NCBI GenBank assembly: GCA_937892095.1
Contig: CALAVC010000022.1
Span: 1-16,225 of the forward strand
Direction of reading: 5' to 3'
Length of the DNA stretch: 16,225 bases
Source of the DNA: an uncultured Bacteroidales bacterium
Lineage (GTDB): Bacteria; Bacteroidota; Bacteroidia; Bacteroidales; Marinilabiliaceae
This document shows positions 7,180 through 14,039 of the stretch, piece by piece. The notes under the pieces were generated by a model that was not told where the DNA came from, did not search any database, and worked only from the letters and a program-made list of their open reading frames with translations. A program made the translations under genes and the position numbers. The first letter of the stretch is position 1; each line of letters begins with the position of its first letter.

Positions 7180-8743
7180 TTCGTCCTCGATATTGCAGAG
7201 CTATTTTTTCGGCACATAGTTCACCATCGATGGCTGAAGAAACTATGCCACCAGCATATCCAGCACCCTCACCGCAGGGATAGAGCCCTTGCAAGGATAC
7301 ACTCTGAAGCGTTTCATCGTCACGACATATACGGACAGGCGAAGACGTACGACTTTCGACGCCAACGACAATGGCTTCATTGGTGAGGAATCCGTGTGCA
7401 TGGCTGTCGAAGTCTTTGAAGCCTTTGCGCAGACGAAGCGAGATGTTTTCGGGCAACCAAAAATGGAGCGGTGAAGAGATAATGCCCGGAATGTATGATG
7501 TGTCTGGCACATCATATGACAAACGACCTTGAACAAAATCGGCCAATTTTTGGGCTGGAGCCACGACACCGTGTCCTCCGTTGACAAAAGCTAGTCGTTC
7601 TAATTCGGCTTGATAAGAAAGTCCACCGAGTACACCTTCATTGGCATAAGAGCCGATGTCTTCGGGACGAATCTCGACGACGATGCCACTATTGGCATAG
7701 GGAGATCCGCGGTGCGAAGGAGACATGCCATTGACTACGGTTTGCCCCTCGGCAGTCGTGGCGGGAACGATGAATCCACCCGGACACATACAGAAGGAAT
7801 AGACACCGCGTCCCTCGACTTGCGTAACGAGCGAATAGGTGGCTGGGGGTAGATATTGTCCACGCCCATCGGGACGATGGTATTGAATTTCATCGATGAG
7901 CCCTTGAGGATGCTCAACACGAACCCCCATTGCCCATGTTTTTTGTTGCAGTTCTATGTTCTGAGCGAAGAGCTGACGGTAGACGTCGCGGGCTGAATGC
8001 CCAGTGGCCAAGATGACGGCGATGCCTTCGATGGTCGTATTGTCGGCAAGGCGTACTCCCGTAGCAGAATTGCCGTCGGATAGGATTTCGACAACTTTGC
8101 TTTCAAAAAGCACTTCGCCACCGTGCGATATGATGGTCTCACGCATCGACTTGATGATATATGGCAACTTGTCTGTGCCGATGTGTGGGTGAGCATCGAT
8201 AAGTATGTCGGTCGTAGCTCCATGATGACAAAAGACCTCGAGAATCTTACGGACTGACCCTCGTTTGGTACTACGAGTGAAAAGTTTACCATCGGAGAAA
8301 GTGCCTGCCCCACCCTCACCAAACGAATAGTTGGACTCTGGGTTGACTCCCTGATTGCGGTTGATAAGAGCAATGTCTTGTTTGCGCTGACTGATGTCTT
8401 TGCCACGCTCTACTACGACTGGTCGCAAACCGAGTTCGATAAGTCGGAGAGCTGCGAATAGACCAGCAGGACCTGCACCAACAACGACAACTTGTGGCGC
8501 ACAGCTTACTTGCTTATAACCCGGAAGGTTTAGAGCTTCGGGCTTCAGCTCCTCACCCACAAAGACATCGTAGGTTAGACTGACAGAGACTGTGTTGTGG
8601 CGCGCATCTATGGTGCGGCGTGTGAGTCGGAAGTCTGTGATTTCGGACGAAGAGACGTCTAATGAAGACGCCAAACGCTGACGAACGAACTGTTCGTCGG
8701 CTGCTTCTTCGGGACTAAGACTTAGGGATATGGATTGTTTCAT
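7175..8743 (-). CDS. FAD-dependent oxidoreductase, COG2509 type
   Basis: This is a flavoprotein of the large NAD(P)/FAD-dependent dehydrogenase group. The overall pattern matches the uncharacterised COG2509 proteins, whose substrate is unknown. Starting at ATG 8743 it has 522 residues. An N-terminal domain (about 1-75) precedes the Rossmann FAD site VVVGAGPAGLFAAL, with GAGPAG at 89-94 and the ribose-binding acidic residue in VVVERG (E112). Later blocks SFGEGGAGTFSDGKL, ILATGHSARD and the C-terminal LYPCGEGAGYAGGI are typical of this family and hold the FAD pyrophosphate. No signal peptide is present, so it should be cytoplasmic. A longer open frame begins at 8833, but 8743 is preferred. Its ATG forms an ATGA overlap with the stop of the upstream gene, and the preceding 30 residues read as out-of-frame sequence of that gene. 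It is followed directly by recQ. Confidence 0.9.
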   Translation of the reverse strand: MKQSISLSLSPEEAADEQFVRQRLASSLDVSSSEITDFRLTRRTIDARHNTVSVSLTYDVFVGEELKPEALNLPGYKQVSCAPQVVVVGAGPAGLFAALRLIELGLRPVVVERGKDISQRKQDIALINRNQGVNPESNYSFGEGGAGTFSDGKLFTRSTKRGSVRKILEVFCHHGATTDILIDAHPHIGTDKLPYIIKSMRETIISHGGEVLFESKVVEILSDGNSATGVRLADNTTIEGIAVILATGHSARDVYRQLFAQNIELQQKTWAMGVRVEHPQGLIDEIQYHRPDGRGQYLPPATYSLVTQVEGRGVYSFCMCPGGFIVPATTAEGQTVVNGMSPSHRGSPYANSGIVVEIRPEDIGSYANEGVLGGLSYQAELERLAFVNGGHGVVAPAQKLADFVQGRLSYDVPDTSYIPGIISSPLHFWLPENISLRLRKGFKDFDSHAHGFLTNEAIVVGVESRTSSPVRICRDDETLQSVSLQGLYPCGEGAGYAGGIVSSAIDGELCAEKIALQYRGRN

Positions 8744-9186
8744 TGTGGACAATTGAGTTTGAGCGACTTCCGTAGTTCGGCAATACGAGCCAAACGTTCG
8801 GCAGAATAGGTGTCGGAGAGGTTTTGAGCACACTCAAAACTAAAAAGGGCTCGTTGCGCAACATCGACGACTTGGCTACCGCTAAGGTCGGAGTTCAGCA
8901 AATCGAGATAGTAGAGAGTGGCGAGTTTGTCGACGACATCACTTATCTGAGCATTGGTTAAGTCTTCGCGGCGACAGCCACAAATAATTTCCAAATTTTC
9001 TACAATTGTAGAAAATATCTCATAGTTGCTGGCCGAGCGAAAAAAGTCTTTATCAGCACCGAAAAGGTTGTACATAGCCTCAATTTCTTGTTGTTTTTCT
9101 GGCTTAGGCTTTTCAGTGTTGAGCAATCGGCTTATGGAGAGCCCGAGTTCTTGGATTAGTTTGACTATGTAATCGCGACGAAGCAT
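8740..9186 (-). CDS. Conserved hypothetical helical protein
   Basis: I do not recognise a named family with certainty. The protein has 148 residues, no signal peptide and no membrane segment. It is predicted to be almost entirely helical, with heptad-like leucine spacing (MLRRDYIVKLIQELGLSISR at the N-terminus and a LARIAELRKSL helix at the C-terminus). Two adjacent cysteines-in-context (CGCRR, near 69-73) are its only unusual residues. The start MLRRDYIVKLI resembles small Bacteroidales hypothetical proteins that begin in a similar way, which I recall only loosely. It begins 6 bases after the GHL10 gene stops, and its TGA overlaps the ATG of the flavoprotein gene (ATGA). It is probably translated together with that enzyme, and a partner or accessory role is plausible but unproven. 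Confidence 0.85.
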   Translation of the reverse strand: MLRRDYIVKLIQELGLSISRLLNTEKPKPEKQQEIEAMYNLFGADKDFFRSASNYEIFSTIVENLEIICGCRREDLTNAQISDVVDKLATLYYLDLLNSDLSGSQVVDVAQRALFSFECAQNLSDTYSAERLARIAELRKSLKLNCPQ

Positions 9187-9192
9187 TGGTGG

Positions 9193-10698
9193 TTATTCGC
9201 GAATGGTTATTTGGCGCGACATTTCGTGCAGACGGCGATATTTATCGACAGCAGCCACACGATAAACATATCTATGCCTGCGCCCAACAGTTAGTGGAAG
9301 TGTTAGTCCACGTTGGTCGGTTATTAGAAGAATGCTCTCGTTGGAGCCTATTTTTTCTTTTTCATCGCGCAAGGTTTTGAAAACGACATAGAAACGGACT
9401 TGCGAAGTGTCGCCCTCAACATCCCAATTGAGGTTGCGCCCGTCGCGTTCCAAGTGAGTGATGTTTATTTCGCCCGACTCTCCCTTACAGACTGGGGGTT
9501 GTAAGGCTTTATCTTTATAGAAATAGTTGGCAAGATAGTTGTCGAATTCGAATATGTCTGGTCGATTGAACTGGCGATAGCTAAAATAGACGCTACCATC
9601 GTTTCGAGGGTTGTTGCGTACTTTGGTCACCTGTGTAGGCATTTCGTTTTTGTTGTTCCAGCCCACTTTAGGCGTCTTACCATCGTTGATTTTATACACT
9701 GCATGTCCGACAAAAATGCGTGTGCTTGGAGTGCTAAGCTTTGACCACCACTGCTCAAGCTCATCAAAGTCGGCAAACTTGTTGCCGGACTCCCAATATA
9801 TTTGTGGAATGACGTAGTCTATCATTTTATCGTCGATCCACTTCATGATGTCGGCATAGAGTACGTCGTAGTTAGTTACTCCTGCCCGTGTGTTACTGCC
9901 ACGCTCATCGTCTCGTTTGTTGCGCCAAACGCCAAATGGACTTATGCCAAACTGCACCCAAGGCTTGACGGAACGAATGGAATCGCCAACAGATCGGATG
10001 ACTTCTGTCACGTTGCGCCTACGCCAATCGGCTCGCGATAGGTTGTCGGGGTTGTCGAGAGCAAAAGACTTGTCGTCGTTGAACGTCTCACCCTTGACGG
10101 GATATGGGTAGAAATAGTCGTCGAAGTGGATGCCGTCGACATCGTAGCGATTGACAATATCCATAACGACTCGGCACACATAGTCGCGAGCTTGTGGTAG
10201 TCCGGGGTCGAGAAATAGTTTTTCGGAATATGTGATGAGCCAATCGGGGTGAGTGTATTGTATGTGGTTTTCGGCCGAAGGGAAATCGGCTTTTTGTGTA
10301 ACACGAAAAGGATTGACCCATGCATGTAGTTCTATTCCTTTTCGGTGTGCGGCAGCGATCCAATATTCGAGAGCGTCAAACGACATTTGGCGCGAGAAGT
10401 CGGTACCGACCAAATATGTGCTAAGTGGTTCAATGTCTGACTTATAGATGGCATCGGAGGATGGGCGGACTTGCAAAAAAATGGCATTTAGCCCCATTCG
10501 AGCAACACGATTGATGACATTATCGGCTTCGAGACGGAGTGTTTCATCGCTCAGCCCGGGTTCTGAAGGCCAATCTATATTGACAACCGAGGCTACCCAT
10601 ATACCACGCATTTCGCTCAATTGCGGTGTGGGTATTTGCGAAGAGACACGTCCAGCAAGGCAAAAGAGCGAAATGAGAATAAAAAGATATTTTTTCAT
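9193..10698 (-). CDS. Secreted glycoside hydrolase-like protein (GHL10, formerly DUF187)
   Basis: This exported protein belongs to the glycosyl-hydrolase-like 10 family, a TIM-barrel group related to GH enzymes and usually linked to cell-wall or polysaccharide turnover. The exact substrate is not known. Starting at ATG 10698 it has 501 residues. A signal peptide (MKKYLFILISLFCLAGRVSS) ends at a serine-rich cleavage region near 20-21. The family signature EMRGIWVASVVNIDWPS begins at residue 29. Barrel motifs include LHAWVNPFR (124-132) and YDVDGIHFDDYFYPYP (185-200), where D193/D194 are candidate active-site acids. The last ~100 residues look like a fibronectin III-type beta domain. A longer open frame starts at 10764, but only the 10698 start gives a signal peptide directly at the N-terminus. 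It follows yihA by 22 bases and should act in the periplasm or at the cell surface. Confidence 0.9.
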   Translation of the reverse strand: MKKYLFILISLFCLAGRVSSQIPTPQLSEMRGIWVASVVNIDWPSEPGLSDETLRLEADNVINRVARMGLNAIFLQVRPSSDAIYKSDIEPLSTYLVGTDFSRQMSFDALEYWIAAAHRKGIELHAWVNPFRVTQKADFPSAENHIQYTHPDWLITYSEKLFLDPGLPQARDYVCRVVMDIVNRYDVDGIHFDDYFYPYPVKGETFNDDKSFALDNPDNLSRADWRRRNVTEVIRSVGDSIRSVKPWVQFGISPFGVWRNKRDDERGSNTRAGVTNYDVLYADIMKWIDDKMIDYVIPQIYWESGNKFADFDELEQWWSKLSTPSTRIFVGHAVYKINDGKTPKVGWNNKNEMPTQVTKVRNNPRNDGSVYFSYRQFNRPDIFEFDNYLANYFYKDKALQPPVCKGESGEINITHLERDGRNLNWDVEGDTSQVRFYVVFKTLRDEKEKIGSNESILLITDQRGLTLPLTVGRRHRYVYRVAAVDKYRRLHEMSRQITIRE

Positions 10699-10720
10699 TA
10701 TGCCGTTGTTTCGGCAGGTG

Positions 10721-11332
10721 CTATGCCTTTTTAACTTGTTGGTTGACACTATCAATGTAGGCAAGCAAGAGGTCCTTACCCGATTTCTTTGAAGATGAGG
10801 TGAGAAACATAGGTGGAAGGGTTTGCCACGACTTGAGCATCTCGCTGCGATATTTGGCCATATTGGCTTCTACTTCAGAGGCTTTAATCTTGTCGGCCTT
10901 AGTGAAGACGATGGCAAAGGGTACTTTGTTGAGTCCGAGGAACTCCATAAAGTTCTTGTCGACAGTCTGCATAGAATGGCGCACATCGACAAGAACAAAG
11001 AACATTGTCAGCTGCTTGCGCTTCAGAGCATAGTCGGTTATGATGGATTGAAAACGTGCTTTTTCGCCGAGTGGGACTTTGGCATAACCGTAGCCAGGGA
11101 GGTCGACCAGATACCACTCGCCATTGTTGATGTTGAAATGGTTGATGAGTTGCGTTTTGCCAGGCGTGCCAGAGACTTTAGCAAGACCTTTATGATCGCA
11201 AAGCATATTGATGAGCGAAGACTTGCCAACATTCGACCTTCCGATAAAAGCGTACTCGGGTATGTTGTTGTTTTCGGGACACTGATTGACTTTTGCGCTA
11301 CTACAAACGAATTGCGCACTTTTGATTATCAT
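10721..11332 (-). CDS. engB: Ribosome biogenesis GTPase YihA/YsxC (EngB)
   Basis: EngB is an essential small GTPase in many bacteria that helps late assembly of the 50S ribosomal subunit. The 203-residue protein has the standard set of GTPase motifs: G1 GRSNVGKS (31-38), the switch I region containing TPGKT (56-60), G3 DLPG (77-80, in DLPGYGYAK, diagnostic for the family), G4 TKAD (144-147) and G5 TSS (178-180). Length and motif spacing are normal and no defects are visible. Its start ATG (11332) is preceded by a 39-base AT-rich gap with a small perfect hairpin. Downstream, the secreted hydrolase gene follows after 22 bases, so the two may share a transcript despite unrelated functions. Confidence 0.95.
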   Translation of the reverse strand: MIIKSAQFVCSSAKVNQCPENNNIPEYAFIGRSNVGKSSLINMLCDHKGLAKVSGTPGKTQLINHFNINNGEWYLVDLPGYGYAKVPLGEKARFQSIITDYALKRKQLTMFFVLVDVRHSMQTVDKNFMEFLGLNKVPFAIVFTKADKIKASEVEANMAKYRSEMLKSWQTLPPMFLTSSSKKSGKDLLLAYIDSVNQQVKKA

Positions 11333-11341
11333 AATTGTTTT

Positions 11342-11360
11342 AATTATTGTCTAAATAATT
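11342..11360 (-). repeat. Short AT-rich inverted repeat just upstream of engB
   Basis: aattatt (11342-11348) and aataatt (11354-11360) form a perfect 7-bp inverted repeat with a five-base centre, nine bases before the engB ATG. A run of C follows on its other side in - strand terms. It could be an operator half-site pair or a weak 5' leader hairpin. With only A-T pairs, chance is a real alternative. Confidence 0.3.
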
Positions 11361-11371
11361 GGGGGAAAAAT

Positions 11372-11713
11372 TTAGTTGAGCGAGAGACGGAGCATTTCAC
11401 ATCCATCTTCGTCGGTTTCCATACCGAGCGAAACGCCACTTGTGCCGACACGAGAGACATCGTAGGAATAGCCAAAGTCGAAGGTAAACAAGACATTTTT
11501 TACTGGAGCCGAAAATCGACCAAAAGTGGCATCGAATAATTCTACTTTGACATCGGTTACACCCTCGAAACAATCGTTAGCTAACATGACATGAATGTAG
11601 TTGTCGAAACTTTCCATATAAAGATCGCCAAGTGGCGAGAGTACATCGCGAAGGCTTGTTTTTCGTCCGTTCTTATTAGCCACGCTTATTATGCTATCAA
11701 TTACTTCTTCCAT
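11372..11713 (-). CDS. Hypothetical protein, 113 aa
   Basis: I do not recognise this family. The protein is small and acidic with no signal peptide and no membrane helix. An N-terminal helical segment (MEEVIDSIISVANKNGRK) is followed by a short amphipathic stretch and then a beta-rich C-terminal half (VKVELFDATFGRF, VLFTFDFGYSYDV, GVSLGMETDEDG). The pattern suggests a compact alpha/beta domain that might bind a ligand or partner. The ATG at 11713 is well separated from the phosphatase stop (85 bases), and the stop lies 39 bases before engB. Codon choice resembles its neighbours, including the frequent TCG-CTC pair, so it is likely a real native gene rather than a chance frame. Confidence 0.75.
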   Translation of the reverse strand: MEEVIDSIISVANKNGRKTSLRDVLSPLGDLYMESFDNYIHVMLANDCFEGVTDVKVELFDATFGRFSAPVKNVLFTFDFGYSYDVSRVGTSGVSLGMETDEDGCEMLRLSLN

Positions 11714-11798
11714 AGCGAGTTATTGTTCTGTAAATATGAGGTTTTTCGAGCGAAAAAACGCTTGAAGTTAATTATTTTTATGTAGTTGAGCGAATTTT
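11714..11798 (-). other. AT-rich intergenic segment between phosphatase and hypothetical gene
   Basis: This 85-base gap is the clearest break in the 11.4-16 kb run and could carry termination or a promoter. An imperfect inverted repeat, gtttttcg against cgaaaaaac (11741-11759), has a loop of only two bases, so it is a poor terminator. Two copies of GAGCGAA (near 11748 and 11786), a heptamer frequent on this strand across the window, also lie here. No convincing -33/-7 pair is visible. Confidence 0.3.
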
Positions 11799-14039
11799 TT
11801 ATGATTTTACATTATCGTTAAATCGCAGTCCGACGATTAGGACATCATCGGTTTGCTCATTGCAACCTTTCCATGTGTTGAAACGACGACTGAGTTCATT
11901 TTTCTGGATTTCCATGGGTTGTTGAGATAGTTCGACAAAATAGTCGAGCATTGTTTTACGTCGAAGTTTGCGATCGGCAGGTCCGCCCATTTGAGATTCG
12001 TAGCCATCGGAAAACAAGTAGAGGCAGTCATCTGGCGACAAGCTAAGAGAGACGGTTTCGTATGGTCGGTGAGCAGAAACGACATCATCGGACTCACAGA
12101 TGCTACGCTTGACACCACTGAGCTGGACAACCTCGCTAGACACACGAACAATGTAGGCTGTATGACGAGCAAGCGAAAGGGTTATGCTGCCTTTTATGCG
12201 ATCTATTGTAAGGAGCGAAAAATCGACACTATCTTTGTTTACTATATCGTCGTTGCCATGCAGGATGTCGGAGAGCATGTCGTTGAAAAGATTCATGATT
12301 GCGAGTGACGATTGATTTTCTTTGTTGACTACGATGTCGTTGAGTATGGTGACGGACGTGAGCGCAATGAGAGCTCCTGGCACACCATGACCTGTGGCAT
12401 CGCCAACAGCAACAAAAAGTTTGTCGCCCGAATCGTAGAACCAATAAAAATCGCCACTGACGATGTTGGCTGGTTGGTATAGTATGAAGAAATCTTTTAT
12501 GGGGTCGGCATCGAGAATGGCAGAGGGTGGCAAAGAATTGGTTTGCACCTGATTGGCATATTGGAGTTCTTGACGGAGAGCTATGTTTTTTTCATCAAGT
12601 TGTCTTTTTTGCAGAGCGAGAGCAAATTTTCGTTGTCGGATTTCGGTGGCAAGTTGTTGCTTTTGTTTTTCGAGTTCGGCTTCGCGTTTTTGAGCACGAG
12701 CAACAGAATGACGCAGATATAGCAATATGACCACAAGAGAGAGCATGACGAGCGAAAAAACGATGAGCGACTGAACGACTATAAGCCGTTGCTTGACAGA
12801 TTGTTGCTTGCGAATGAGGAGATTTTGGGCGGCGATGGTCGTATCTTTTCTAAGAGCAAAATTCTGATATGCGACTTCGTGTCCGATGGCATCGCGATTG
12901 AGAGAATCGATGAGAGCCATTTTTTCTTTTAGGAAGAAATAGGACATCTGATCATCGCCAGCAACAGCATAGAATCTTGACGCGAGCTCGGTATATCGTT
13001 CATACTTGCCGACATCGACTCTGCGGAGCAGAATGGGGTTTATTTTATCGAGTTCTATCTTTGCTTTTGTAGGTTGTTGGAGCGCAAGATAATATTGAGC
13101 TTTGATGAGCGCATAATCGGTTGAAAACATGGGTTCGGCAGCATTAATTGGCAAACGAATTATGACACTGCGAGCCGAGTCGAACTGATGAGTTGCTATG
13201 AAATATCGAGCGAAGGTACATTCCATGTCGTAGGCTAAATCGTCTTTTAAAGATTGACAGAATCGATAATTGCAGAGACGATTCATTATGCGCCTAAATT
13301 TTACGGTATCGGTGTTGGTTATGGATAGTCGGGCAAAAGCCAAGAGATAGCGACTGACAGAGGCTGCCGATGTGTCTGACGCATGCTCAATTTGGTCGAG
13401 ATATGCAGCAGCCTTTGGCACATCGTCGATTGCGAGGAAAGTGTTTTCGAGGTCGTAGAGAGCTTCTATGGTTTCGGCGTTAAGTTTGTTGCTCGTACAA
13501 TAGTCGAGAAGTTCGCTATGACCAACTATGGCATCGATATAGTGTCCACAGGCGAGTTGCTGACGATGCATTTGACTACGAATGTCAAAATATTTTTGTG
13601 GCATATCAAGTTCATAGGCAATGGCAGCAGCGCGAGCTTTAAGACTTATGGCTTCGCAAGTCTTGCCACAAGATGTCATGCGGTCGGAATTGAAGAGCAA
13701 AGAACGCATCTTCATTTTACGGTCATGAGCAGCTCCACCCAACATGCCATCGTAGAATTCAAGACTTGCCATGAGTTCGTCTTCGCGCACTGGCATGCCC
13801 ATTTCGGCGCAACGAAGCCATATTTCTGCTTTTTCATTGGGACGCACATCAACTTCGGCAGCCCTTTCGAGAGCTTGGCGTGCACCGATGGTATCGCCAG
13901 ATGCCAAAAGGCTGTCAGATAGGCATACATTGCTAAGGAAATAGGTGTTTTCTTCGTACTGCTGATTGCAACACGATGCGATGATATGCAATAATATCAC
14001 CAAGGAAACGGAGCAATATGTGGCAAAACGACACGTCAT
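11799..14039 (-). CDS. TPR lipoprotein/membrane SpoIIE-family (PP2C) serine phosphatase
   Basis: This is a membrane-bound PPM/SpoIIE phosphatase. Relatives dephosphorylate anti-sigma-factor antagonists (STAS proteins), but the target here is unknown. Starting at ATG 14039 (an ATGA overlap with the upstream stop) it has 746 residues. The N-terminus then reads as a lipoprotein signal (MTCRFATYCSVSLVILLHII) with lipobox IASC and lipidated C23. A longer frame from 14093 would bury this signal. A TPR-like helical sensor region covers about 30-400, followed by a transmembrane helix (about 419-442), a charged coiled coil (445-500) ending in YANQVQTNSLPP, and the phosphatase domain (507-740). Catalytic metal residues are intact: D530 in VSGDFYW, D547 in GDATGHGVPGAL, D678 in SDGYES, and D731/D732 in TDDVLIVGL. 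The expected topology is a periplasmic sensor with a cytoplasmic phosphatase. Confidence 0.93.
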   Translation of the reverse strand: MTCRFATYCSVSLVILLHIIASCCNQQYEENTYFLSNVCLSDSLLASGDTIGARQALERAAEVDVRPNEKAEIWLRCAEMGMPVREDELMASLEFYDGMLGGAAHDRKMKMRSLLFNSDRMTSCGKTCEAISLKARAAAIAYELDMPQKYFDIRSQMHRQQLACGHYIDAIVGHSELLDYCTSNKLNAETIEALYDLENTFLAIDDVPKAAAYLDQIEHASDTSAASVSRYLLAFARLSITNTDTVKFRRIMNRLCNYRFCQSLKDDLAYDMECTFARYFIATHQFDSARSVIIRLPINAAEPMFSTDYALIKAQYYLALQQPTKAKIELDKINPILLRRVDVGKYERYTELASRFYAVAGDDQMSYFFLKEKMALIDSLNRDAIGHEVAYQNFALRKDTTIAAQNLLIRKQQSVKQRLIVVQSLIVFSLVMLSLVVILLYLRHSVARAQKREAELEKQKQQLATEIRQRKFALALQKRQLDEKNIALRQELQYANQVQTNSLPPSAILDADPIKDFFILYQPANIVSGDFYWFYDSGDKLFVAVGDATGHGVPGALIALTSVTILNDIVVNKENQSSLAIMNLFNDMLSDILHGNDDIVNKDSVDFSLLTIDRIKGSITLSLARHTAYIVRVSSEVVQLSGVKRSICESDDVVSAHRPYETVSLSLSPDDCLYLFSDGYESQMGGPADRKLRRKTMLDYFVELSQQPMEIQKNELSRRFNTWKGCNEQTDDVLIVGLRFNDNVKS

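Noticed and set aside
11741..11759. Hairpin gtttttcg/cgaaaaac as a terminator after the phosphatase gene
   Set aside because: The loop would be two bases, the stem is mostly A-T, and the arms need a bulge. It is described only within the intergenic entry.
13383..13922. A + strand open frame of 179 codons opposite the phosphatase TPR region
   Set aside because: The - strand frame has coherent TPR, membrane and phosphatase segments running through it. The + frame shows no family features.
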